The notes under the pieces were generated by a model, which was given only the letters and a program-made list of their open reading frames with translations, made no database searches and was not told the origin of the DNA. The translations under genes were made by a program, and so were the position numbers. A stretch of DNA of 64,000 nt from Ferribacterium limneticum (GTDB taxonomy: Bacteria; Pseudomonadota; Gammaproteobacteria; Burkholderiales; Rhodocyclaceae), in NCBI RefSeq assembly GCF_020510625.1, contig NZ_CP075191.1, positions 968,001 through 1,032,000 on the forward strand. The letters run 5' to 3'. Positions 26,607-33,597 of this stretch are shown here, in pieces (the first letter of the stretch is position 1; the number at the start of each line of letters is the position of its first letter).

Positions 26607-26613
26607 GAGGGGC

Positions 26614-26642
26614 TTAACAACCCGGCGATTCCCCGCTAGAAT
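26614..26642 (+). promoter_or_regulatory. Sigma-70 promoter of tRNA-Leu
   Basis: TTAACA (26614-26619) and TAGAAT (26637-26642) are separated by 17 nt and lie about 50 bp before the tRNA. This is a good match to the housekeeping consensus. Confidence 0.65.
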
Positions 26643-26691
26643 CGCGCCCCTTCATCGACGTACGAAGCAGTCAGCATCCCCGGATGCCGCA

Positions 26692-26777
26692 GCCTTGGTG
26701 GTGAAATTGGTAGACACGCTATCTTGAGGGGGTAGTGGCGCAAGCTGTGCGAGTTCGAGTCTCGCCCAAGGCACCAA
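26692..26777 (+). tRNA. tRNA-Leu (GAG)
   Basis: The acceptor arms GCCTTGG and CCAAGGC pair, the CCA end is encoded, and a long variable arm marks a class II tRNA. The anticodon stem-loop (CTATC-TTGAGGG-GGTAG) gives anticodon GAG, which reads CUC and CUU leucine codons. The T-arm is GCGAG-TTCGAGT-CTCGC. Its 3' end is the target of the small insertion that follows. Confidence 0.95.
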
Positions 26778-26791
26778 ATGCTTTACGTCGA
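26766..26791 (+). repeat. attL-like direct repeat at the tRNA-Leu 3' end
   Basis: This 26-bp sequence covers the last 12 bases of the tRNA (including CCA) and 14 bases beyond. An identical copy occurs at 27654-27679. Direct repeats of a tRNA 3' end are the usual footprint of tyrosine-recombinase integration. Confidence 0.85.
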
Positions 26792-26801
26792 AGTCCCGAG
26801 A

Positions 26802-26826
26802 ACCCGCCTGAGTGCGGGTTTTTTGT
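26802..26826 (+). terminator. Terminator after tRNA-Leu
   Basis: AACCCGC and GCGGGTT form a 7-bp stem with a 6-nt loop, followed directly by a run of T residues. It lies 25 bp after the tRNA, just inside the inserted segment. Confidence 0.85.
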
Positions 26827-26883
26827 TGCCCTTTTGTCCGGTAGTCGGGGCTCACGACGATCAAGCTTGGCCTTGCTTATGCA

Positions 26884-26896
26884 ACGCAAGTTGCGT
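26884..26896. promoter_or_regulatory. Operator and -10 of the toxin-antitoxin operon
   Basis: ACGCAA-G-TTGCGT is a perfect palindrome overlapping a TATATT -10 hexamer (26896-26901), immediately before the toxin ATG at 26908. Antitoxins of this class bind such palindromes to repress their own operon. Confidence 0.55.
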
Positions 26897-26907
26897 ATAT
26901 TTTGCCA

Positions 26908-27247
26908 ATGAAAGCACTGTTCATTGAATTGCCGGCGTTTGCAAAATTTCGCACCGATTACCTTGATGACGAGGGGTTTTCGCGGGCTACAGCAGTCCAT
27001 GCTGAAGAACCCGAAAGCTGGTGATGTAATCGAAGGGACTGGCGGTCTGCGCAAACTGCGTCATGGCGATCCACGCCGTGGCAAAGGTAAGCGCGGTGGG
27101 TTGCGGGTGATTTACTACTGGTGGGATGGTGGCCGGCAATTCTGGCTATTCACCCTGTACGACAAGGATGAAATGGAGAACTTGAGTGCTGACGAAAAGA
27201 AGGCACTCAGGGGAATGTTGAAAGCTGAGCTGGAGGCCAGACGATGA
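26908..27247 (+). pseudogene. HigB/RelE-type toxin, disrupted by a +1 frameshift
   Basis: Translation from ATG 26908 gives MKALFIELPAFAKFRTDYLDD, a typical N-terminus for this toxin family, then the frame breaks after DEGF. The remainder (RGLQQSMLKNPKAGDVIEGT and on through GKRGGLRVIYYWWDGG) continues in the +1 frame to 27247. One extra base in the GGGGTTTT run at 26973-26980 explains this, so the toxin is inactive unless it is a sequencing error or is read by frameshifting. The intact family is a ribosome-dependent mRNA interferase of about 110 residues. The 3' end overlaps the antitoxin start by 4 nt. Confidence 0.85.
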
Positions 27248-27558
27248 AAAAGCGGAACTTGTTTGCGGAGATTGCCGAGGGCTTCGACGCCTTGGCGAAT
27301 GAGCGCACCGGCAAGCAGACGCTGCGCACGCATAAGGTCGAGGTTCTGCCATTGGCGGAGGTTACGGCAGAGGAGCTGGTCTCGCTGCGTGAGCGCCTGC
27401 ATCTGTCGCGCCCGGTGTTTGCTGGCTACCTGCGTACCAACCCGAGAACCTTGGAGAACTGGGAGCAGGGCAGGGCCAAGCCGAACGCCCAAGCCTCGCT
27501 ACTGATTCGCCTGGTCGAGAAATTCCCGGATACGGTTGAGCGGCTTGCCGCGGTTTGA
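27244..27558 (+). CDS. HigA-type antitoxin, XRE helix-turn-helix
   Basis: This 104-residue protein has a flexible N-terminal part and a helix-turn-helix (LHLSRPVFAGYLRTNPRTLE, then NWEQGR) typical of antitoxins encoded after RelE/HigB toxins. It should bind the toxin and the upstream palindrome to repress the operon. Unlike the toxin, its frame is intact. It lies between the two 26-bp repeats and was probably carried in with the insertion. Confidence 0.88.
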   Translation: MKKRNLFAEIAEGFDALANERTGKQTLRTHKVEVLPLAEVTAEELVSLRERLHLSRPVFAGYLRTNPRTLENWEQGRAKPNAQASLLIRLVEKFPDTVERLAAV

Positions 27559-27653
27559 TTGCTTACCAGTAAGCAGGCTGTGTTTCAGGCCCTGCCGAAA
27601 GGCGGGGTTTCTGCTCCGCGCTGCAATTGATTTGGCGAGCCGGTTCATTCCAA

Positions 27654-27679
27654 CCCAAGGCACCAAATGCTTTACGTCG
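27654..27679 (+). repeat. attR-like direct repeat of the tRNA-Leu 3' end
   Basis: This is an exact 26-bp copy of 26766-26791, 888 bp away, with no tRNA body upstream of it. It marks the right end of the small insertion. No integrase gene lies between the two copies. Confidence 0.85.
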
Positions 27680-27756
27680 CTGGCTGTCGGTCTCTAGGGG
27701 CAACGGTCAAAATCGGCGAAAATTGAATTCCCGCTTCGTCACAGAAATTCACCGCC

Positions 27757-28332
27757 GTGTCCTCCATCGTTTTGTTCAACAAGCCTTACGGCGTTCTCAG
27801 CCAGTTCACGCCGGAGGGCAAGTGGCGGGCGTTGAACGAGTTCATCGCGGTCAAGGATGTCTACGTGGCCGGCCGGCTCGATGCCGATAGCGAAGGCCTG
27901 CTGATCCTGACCGACGACGGCAAGTTGCAGGCGAAGATTGCCGATCCCAAACACAAGCTGGAAAAAACCTATTGGGCGCAGGTCGAAGGCGTGCCGGAAG
28001 AAGCGGCGTTGGACCAGCTACGTGCCGGCATCAAGTTGTCGGATTTCACCGCCAAGCCGGCCAAGGTGCGGCTGATCGAGGAACCGGCCGGCCTGTGGCA
28101 GCGCGATCCGCCGATTCGCTTTCGTGCGGCGATTCCGACTTCGTGGCTGGAAATCCGTATCAGCGAGGGCAAGAACCGCCAGGTCAGGCGGATGACGGCG
28201 GCCATCGGTTATCCTACGCTGCGCTTGATAAGGGCGGCCATCGGGGCGGCGACGCTGGATGGTCTGGCGCTGGGGCAATGGCGAAAAATCGACGGCAGTT
28301 ACCAGGATTTGCAAGGAAGATTCAATGAATAA
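27757..28332 (+). CDS. Pseudouridine synthase, RluE-like (RsuA family)
   Basis: This 191-residue protein begins at GTG 27757 and carries the family motifs NKPYGVLSQF, the catalytic-Asp motif GRLDADSEGLLILT, and EGKNRQVRRMTAAIGYPTLRLIR. It lacks an N-terminal S4 domain, like RluE, which modifies U2457 of 23S rRNA. It overlaps the next gene by 8 nt. The likely substrate follows the closest characterised relative and is not proven by sequence. Confidence 0.88.
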   Translation: MSSIVLFNKPYGVLSQFTPEGKWRALNEFIAVKDVYVAGRLDADSEGLLILTDDGKLQAKIADPKHKLEKTYWAQVEGVPEEAALDQLRAGIKLSDFTAKPAKVRLIEEPAGLWQRDPPIRFRAAIPTSWLEIRISEGKNRQVRRMTAAIGYPTLRLIRAAIGAATLDGLALGQWRKIDGSYQDLQGRFNE

Positions 28333-28768
28333 GACACTCGTTGGCGCACTCATCGGCTTGGCTGTGAGCGCTGCCGCCTGGGCGCAGAACGCCATGCCGG
28401 TCATGGAGCTGAGCGCCGGTTTTCATCGCATCGAGGCCGAAGTGGCCGCCACTGATGCCAATCGCCAACTTGGCCTGATGAACCGCAAGGCGATGCCGGC
28501 CCAGCACGGCATGCTCTTCGTCTTTACCCAGAACAACACGCATTGCATGTGGATGCGCAACACGCTGTTGCCGCTGTCGGTGGCCTTCATGGATGAGGAA
28601 GGCAAGATCATCAACATCGAGGACATGCAGCCGCAGACCGAAGACAACCACTGCGCCCGCCGGCCGGCCCGCTACGCGCTGGAAATGAATATCGGCTGGT
28701 TTGCCCAGCGTGGTATCAAGCCGGGCATGAAGCTGAACGGCATTGAAAAGGCGCCGCGGCCTCAATAA
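28325..28768 (+). CDS. DUF192 family exported protein
   Basis: The ATG at 28325 lies inside the end of the pseudouridine synthase gene, giving 147 residues. A signal peptide (about residues 1-21, ending AAAWAQ) is followed by the DUF192 core with GLMNRKAMPAQHGMLFVF, MWMRNTLLPLSVAFMD and a C-terminal glycine-rich loop. The family is widespread and small, with unknown function. Its stop shares one base with the ubiC start (TAATG). Confidence 0.85.
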   Translation: MNKTLVGALIGLAVSAAAWAQNAMPVMELSAGFHRIEAEVAATDANRQLGLMNRKAMPAQHGMLFVFTQNNTHCMWMRNTLLPLSVAFMDEEGKIINIEDMQPQTEDNHCARRPARYALEMNIGWFAQRGIKPGMKLNGIEKAPRPQ

Positions 28769-29298
28769 TGAAACGCAGCAAATGGCGGACTCGCTTCGCA
28801 GGTGCTTCCTGCAACCCCATTCTCCGCTCTTGGCTGAGCGAGCCGGACTCGCTGACAGCGCGCTGCCAGCGGGCGAGTTCGGCTTTTTGCGTGCGCCTGT
28901 TGCGCTACGGCAAAGGCCAGGCGCTGGCCGACGAGGCCGTGGACGGCAAGGTCGGCCGGCATCCGGCCTGGGTGCGCGAAGTGGCGCTCGAATGCGATGG
29001 CGTGCCGGTGATCTTCGCCCACACCACGCTATCGACTGCCGTTGATGGCCGGATGACGCGCTGGATGGCAGGTCTGGGCAGTCGCTCGCTGGGCTCCCTG
29101 CTTTTTGCCTATCCCGGCTTCAAGCGGGGGAGCATCGAATTTCTTCGGCTTGATCAGCGTCACCCGCTTTATCGGCGTGCTGCAGCCTTGGGCGCGGTAC
29201 AAAAGACCCTGTGGGCGCGCCGTTCGCTGCACAAACTTGGCCGGCAGCAGGTGCTGGTGACGGAAGTCTTCCTGCCGGCGATCACTACGCTGAAGTGA
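28768..29298 (+). CDS. ubiC: Chorismate pyruvate-lyase UbiC
   Basis: This 176-residue enzyme makes 4-hydroxybenzoate from chorismate, the first step in ubiquinone synthesis. Family signatures are VREVALECDGVPVIFAHTTL, LGSRSLGSLLFAYPG and LWARRSLHKLG. It is cytoplasmic and coupled to the preceding gene. Ubiquinone is needed for the respiratory chains implied elsewhere in the window. Confidence 0.9.
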   Translation: MKRSKWRTRFAGASCNPILRSWLSEPDSLTARCQRASSAFCVRLLRYGKGQALADEAVDGKVGRHPAWVREVALECDGVPVIFAHTTLSTAVDGRMTRWMAGLGSRSLGSLLFAYPGFKRGSIEFLRLDQRHPLYRRAAALGAVQKTLWARRSLHKLGRQQVLVTEVFLPAITTLK

Positions 29299-29336
29299 TG
29301 CGCTTGGCGCTGGCGAGTTTCCAGAAAGGAAAAATC

Positions 29337-30203
29337 ATGCAGCCCAGTACGACAGAAACCATCGACATTCGCGGCTTGCGCTATCACGTGCGCCACTGGG
29401 GGCCGGTCGATGCGCCGAAGCTCTTCCTGTTGCACGGCTGGATGGATTCGTCGGCCACCTTCCAATTCGTCGTCGACGCCTTCCGGAAATCCTGGCATGT
29501 CATTGCGCCGGACTGGCGAGGCTATGGCGACAGCGAGTGGCTGGGGCGACCCTACTGGTTTCCCGATTACTACGCCGATCTCGATGCCCTGCTCCAGCAT
29601 TACTCGCCGGATGCGCCGGCCCAGCTGGTTGGGCACAGCATGGGCGCGAACATTGCCGCGACCTATGCCGGCTTGCGGCCGCAGCGGGTGGCGCGGCTGG
29701 CCATGCTCGATTTTCTTGGCTTGAAGCCGGACCCGGTCGTCGATGCACCGACCCAACTTGGCAAATGGCTGGACGAGATTGTTGAAACGCCCCGCCTGCG
29801 CGTCTATCCGGATCATGCGGCACTGGCCCGTCGCTTGCGCCTGGTTAATCCCCGCCTGAGCGTCGAGCGGGGCGATTTCCTGGCTGCTTCAGTCAGCCGG
29901 GTGCGCGCCGACGGACAGGTCGAGATGGCCTGCGACCCGTGGCACAAGATTGCCTCGCCAACCTTGTACCGCATTGACGATGCGCAAGCGAGCTGGCGCC
30001 GGATCAGCGCACCGGTGCTGCAGGTGATTGCCGCACAAGGCTTTGTCCAGTATCGCTTCGGCAACCTGCCCGAGGAGTTTCAGCGGCGCCTGGCCTGTTT
30101 TGCCGATTTGCGCATCGAAACCATTGCCGATGCCGGTCACAATTTGCATCACGATCAGCCGGAGGCCGTTGCCGCAGTGCTTGAGGCTTTCGTTCAGGAC
30201 TAG
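29337..30203 (+). CDS. Alpha/beta hydrolase
   Basis: The start at 29337 follows AGAAAGGA; an in-frame ATG at 29298 is possible. The 288-residue protein has the oxyanion region LFLLHGWMDSSATF, nucleophile elbow GHSMGAN (Ser) and a C-terminal GHNLHHD His. It is soluble with no signal peptide. The substrate cannot be deduced; it is downstream of ubiC but probably not involved in quinone synthesis. Confidence 0.82.
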   Translation: MQPSTTETIDIRGLRYHVRHWGPVDAPKLFLLHGWMDSSATFQFVVDAFRKSWHVIAPDWRGYGDSEWLGRPYWFPDYYADLDALLQHYSPDAPAQLVGHSMGANIAATYAGLRPQRVARLAMLDFLGLKPDPVVDAPTQLGKWLDEIVETPRLRVYPDHAALARRLRLVNPRLSVERGDFLAASVSRVRADGQVEMACDPWHKIASPTLYRIDDAQASWRRISAPVLQVIAAQGFVQYRFGNLPEEFQRRLACFADLRIETIADAGHNLHHDQPEAVAAVLEAFVQD

Positions 30204-30503
30204 GGGTTGGCAAATTCCGAGGGTGGCTGCGGCAAAACAGGCCTCCCTGGTCAGTTGGCAGTTGGCGGCCGGTATAAAAAAAGGGCGGTCCGGGCTGGCT
30301 GATTGATCCCGATAGGCCCCCGATTCAGGCTTCGTCTGCTTTGATGTCGATGTAATGCCGGTGCAATGATGAAGAAATATTCCCTGGCTACGATGGGCGG
30401 CGCCAATGCATCGCCGGAATCAAAAGAATAATCGGTGATTGTGGCATTCAGGCGCTCGTTAACTCGTTTGGCTTCCCGCCCATTCCATTCAGGAGTCTCG
30501 TTC
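30204..30503. other. 300-bp gap before phoA, no gene seen
   Basis: No convincing coding frame occurs here. The stretch should hold the phoA promoter. A search by eye for two CTGTCAT-type Pho repeats found nothing convincing. The only clear site is AGGAG before the phoA ATG. Confidence 0.5.
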
Positions 30504-32054
30504 ATGCACAAACTCAATCGCAAGGCCATCGTTTCGGCCATTGCCCTCGCTATTTCCGCCGGCGCCATGCCCGCTTTCGCTGCTGATCCGGTCGTTCAGG
30601 GGCCGGAATCCGTCCAGGACTGGTACAAGCAAGGCCAGCATTTCATTCGCCATAGCGAAAGAATGCACCACGACAACCATCGTCACGCCAAGAACGTCAT
30701 CCTGTTCGTCGGCGACGGCATGGGCGTTTCGACTGTGACCGCTGCCCGCATCCTCGAAGGCCAGCTGAATGGCAAGCCGGGCGAAGAAAACCGCCTGTCC
30801 TTCGAACACTTCCCGAACCTGGCCCTCTCCAAGACCTACTCCTGGGACCAGCAGACCTCTGACTCCGCCCCGACGATGACCGCCATGGTTACCGGCTACA
30901 AGGCCCGTGAAGGCATGCTTTCGGTCAACCACCTGACCGCCCGCGGCGAATGCGATGCCGCCAAGATCGCCGCCAACAGCCTGCCGACCATCCTCGAACA
31001 GGCCGCTGCCGCCGGCAAGGCGACCGGTGTCGTCTCGACCGCCCGCATCACGCACGCCACCCCGGCTGCCACCTACGCCCACACCGCCGTGCGCGACTGG
31101 GAACATGACGGTCTGGTCGCCAAGGCTTGCGCCGGTGTTGCCAACCCGGTCAAGGACATTGCCCGCCAGTTGATCGAAGTCTCGCCGACCGTGGCCAAGA
31201 GCCTGAAAGTTGCTCTCGGCGGTGGCCGTGAATATTTCCGCCCGAACACCCAGTTCGATCCGGAAGACACCACCAAGAAGGGCCTGCGTACCGACGGTCG
31301 CGACCTGACCGCCGAATGGGTCGGCACCCGCGGCGCCAACGCCAAGTTCGTCTACGACCAGGCTGGTTTCGATGCCGCCACCCCGGCCAACACCAGCCAC
31401 CTGCTCGGCCTGTTCGAGCGTTCGCACATGGAGTACGAGGCTGACCGTGCCAACGACACCGCCAAGGAACCGTCGCTGACCGAGATGACCACCAAGGCCA
31501 TCGACATGCTCGACAACAACCGTCGCGGCTTCTTCCTGCACGTCGAGGCTGGCCGTATCGATCACGCCCACCACGCCGGCAACGCCAAGCGCGCCCTGCT
31601 CGACACCATCGAGTTCGCCAACGCGATCAAGAAGGCCTACGAGATGACCGACCCGCGCGAGACGATGATCATCGTTACCGCCGACCACAGCCACGTGTTC
31701 ACCATCGCCGGCTACCCGCATCGCGGCAACGACATCCTCGGCCTGAGCAAGGAAGTGCCGGCAGTTGATGGCGCGCCGACGGCACCGACCAAGGCTGGCG
31801 ACGGCATGCCCTACACCACGCTGGGCTACCAGAACGGCCCGGGCGCTGCCAGCAACCCGCGCAGCAACGACCTGAGCAGCGTCGATACCACGGCCCTGAA
31901 CTACCTGCAGCAAGCCGTTGTGCCGATGGGTTCGGAAACCCACGCCGGTGAAGACGTCGCCATCTACGCGACCGGTCCGAAGTCCCACCTGGTCCGCGGC
32001 AGCATGGAACAGAACTGGATCTACCACGTGATGAAGGAAGCCTTCGGCTTCTGA
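30504..32054 (+). CDS. phoA: Alkaline phosphatase PhoA family
   Basis: This 516-residue periplasmic enzyme starts at ATG 30504 after AGGAG and has a Sec signal peptide ending AMPAFA. The metal and nucleophile sites are recognisable: NVILFVGDGMG, SDSAPTMTAM (nucleophile Ser), HVEAGRIDHAHHAGN and VTADHSHVF. It hydrolyses phosphate monoesters to supply inorganic phosphate. The Asp-Ser-Ala catalytic triplet is present. A His-rich exported protein is encoded 90 bp downstream on the same strand. Confidence 0.92.
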   Translation: MHKLNRKAIVSAIALAISAGAMPAFAADPVVQGPESVQDWYKQGQHFIRHSERMHHDNHRHAKNVILFVGDGMGVSTVTAARILEGQLNGKPGEENRLSFEHFPNLALSKTYSWDQQTSDSAPTMTAMVTGYKAREGMLSVNHLTARGECDAAKIAANSLPTILEQAAAAGKATGVVSTARITHATPAATYAHTAVRDWEHDGLVAKACAGVANPVKDIARQLIEVSPTVAKSLKVALGGGREYFRPNTQFDPEDTTKKGLRTDGRDLTAEWVGTRGANAKFVYDQAGFDAATPANTSHLLGLFERSHMEYEADRANDTAKEPSLTEMTTKAIDMLDNNRRGFFLHVEAGRIDHAHHAGNAKRALLDTIEFANAIKKAYEMTDPRETMIIVTADHSHVFTIAGYPHRGNDILGLSKEVPAVDGAPTAPTKAGDGMPYTTLGYQNGPGAASNPRSNDLSSVDTTALNYLQQAVVPMGSETHAGEDVAIYATGPKSHLVRGSMEQNWIYHVMKEAFGF

Positions 32055-32144
32055 TCGCTGTCCCGGGCGGCGGTCAATCCGCTGCCCGGTACTTGCAACA
32101 AGGGCGTCCTGCGGGGCGCCCGCTGCGTTTATAGAGGAAGTTGA

Positions 32145-32864
32145 GTGAACCTGAAAAAAACAGTGATTTTGAGTTGCCTGGGCCTGAGCATCATGGCCGG
32201 CGCCCATGCCCACGAAGCGCATCACGAACATCAGGCGACGGCCGGCGCCTCATCCGCCGCCAGCCAGCCGCTCAAGCCGCTGGCTGCCCGCTACGACCTG
32301 AGCAACAACAAGGTACGCACCGAGTGGTATCTGTGGCGCGATGCGGATGCAGTCGAGACCGCCGACCTGGCCACCGGCCAGAACAATATCTGGGAGCGCC
32401 AGGGCAAGGACGACTACAGCTATCGCCGCGTCTTCCACCGCGACCAGCGTGTCGTCGAATACACGCCGGGCGAGATTCGCACGCGCAATGCCCAGCCCGA
32501 CTGGGTCAAGCTCGCCTCGGTGGTCTCCCCCGAGTTGCTGGCAAGCCTGAAGCGCGGCCCGAGCAAGATGCAGTTTGGTCAGAAATCCGTGCGCTACAGC
32601 GGCACGCTGAATGGCCAGAAGATCGACATATGGTGGCTGGAGCAGGCGCAGTTGCCGGCCCGCCTGCAGATCGTCGGCCCGCAACAGCGCATGGAACTCA
32701 GCCTGAAGGAAATCCAGGCCGAAGCACCGGCTGCCTGGCCGCGTGCCACCGATGAACGCATCGCCAGCTACGGCAAGATCGATGCCGCCGATTTTGGCGA
32801 CATGGAAAGCGACCCCTTCGTCGCCCGCGTCATGCACCAGGACGGCCACCACCACTCGCACTGA
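32145..32864 (+). CDS. His-rich exported protein of unknown function
   Basis: This 239-residue protein starts at GTG 32145 after GAGGAAG. It has a Sec signal peptide ending GAHA, a His-rich mature N-terminus (HEAHHEHQ) and a His-rich C-terminus (HQDGHHHSH). The central region has no family that I can name. The histidine clusters suggest metal binding, which would suit a partner of the zinc-dependent PhoA upstream, but this is inference from position and composition. Confidence 0.7.
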   Translation: MNLKKTVILSCLGLSIMAGAHAHEAHHEHQATAGASSAASQPLKPLAARYDLSNNKVRTEWYLWRDADAVETADLATGQNNIWERQGKDDYSYRRVFHRDQRVVEYTPGEIRTRNAQPDWVKLASVVSPELLASLKRGPSKMQFGQKSVRYSGTLNGQKIDIWWLEQAQLPARLQIVGPQQRMELSLKEIQAEAPAAWPRATDERIASYGKIDAADFGDMESDPFVARVMHQDGHHHSH

Positions 32865-32900
32865 GTTATTCCCGAGCTGATGGCCCGTCAGCAATGAAAA

Positions 32901-32932
32901 CAGGCCCTGCGGCGATGACGCCGCAGGGCCTG
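32901..32932. terminator. Bidirectional terminator between the His-rich gene and the phasin
   Basis: CAGGCCCTGCGGCG and CGCCGCAGGGCCTG form a perfect 14-bp stem with an ATGA loop between two convergent genes. The preceding GAAAA gives a short T-run on the minus strand. Confidence 0.85.
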
Positions 32933-32952
32933 TTGCTATCTGACGCACTAAA

Positions 32953-33519
32953 TCAGGCGGCTTTTTCGACAGCCTTCACGGCCTTGGCCTTGGTGACCTT
33001 GCTTGCCTTGACCGTGCTCTCGGACAGCGCGGCCAGCTTGGACTGGGTCGATTCGGTGGCTTGCTTGACGACGTTCTGCAGCGAATCCATTGCCTCGTTG
33101 GCTGTGGTCAGCGCATTCCTGACCGCTTCCACAACCGGTTCGGCGCCCTGCGGCACATTCTTCATCGTCGCTTCGACGGCGGCGACGAACTGCTGTTGGG
33201 CATCGGCCATCCGGGCTTCAACCAACTCGCTGAATTCGTTGCCCAGGCCAATGGCGATGCCGAACAGGTTGTGGTTGTAGGCGGCAGCCTTCTCGGCCAG
33301 ATCCTGCAGGGCGTTGTTGTGCAGCTTCGACAGTTCCTTGATGTCCTTGCTGCTGAGCAGCGAGTGGGCATGCTCGTGATGGCGTTCCAGGGAATTCTTC
33401 GAGGTTTCCAGGTTCAGGTGGGCAAGCTTCTCGATCGTTTCCAGTGCCTTGCTGCTCATCTCGTGCAGGGCGGAAAGTTGGGCCTTGTGGGCAGCAATGA
33501 CTTTTTCGGCGTTCATCAT
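32953..33519 (-). CDS. Phasin family protein
   Basis: The start at 33519 is preceded by GGAG; the longer frame from 33552 adds 11 unlikely residues. The 188-residue protein is almost entirely helical with heptad-like repeats (residues about 1-150) and a lysine/alanine-rich tail, as in PhaP-type proteins that coat polyhydroxyalkanoate granules. No PHA synthase lies nearby in the window. Confidence 0.85.
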   Translation of the reverse strand: MMNAEKVIAAHKAQLSALHEMSSKALETIEKLAHLNLETSKNSLERHHEHAHSLLSSKDIKELSKLHNNALQDLAEKAAAYNHNLFGIAIGLGNEFSELVEARMADAQQQFVAAVEATMKNVPQGAEPVVEAVRNALTTANEAMDSLQNVVKQATESTQSKLAALSESTVKASKVTKAKAVKAVEKAA

Positions 33520-33597
33520 GAGACTTCTCCAATAGGTGGGTTGATTCGGCAAATACCTTAATTCCGGTGCGTTACATGTTTATTGCGGTGCCGCCGC

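Noticed and set aside
30330..30400. Pho box upstream of phoA
   Set aside because: ATGTCGATGTAATG-like stretches do not give two properly spaced CTGTCAT repeats.
30489..32231. 580-residue minus-strand frame over phoA
   Set aside because: It mirrors the phoA codon pattern and has a repetitive, Gly/Val-rich sequence; phoA has clear active-site motifs.
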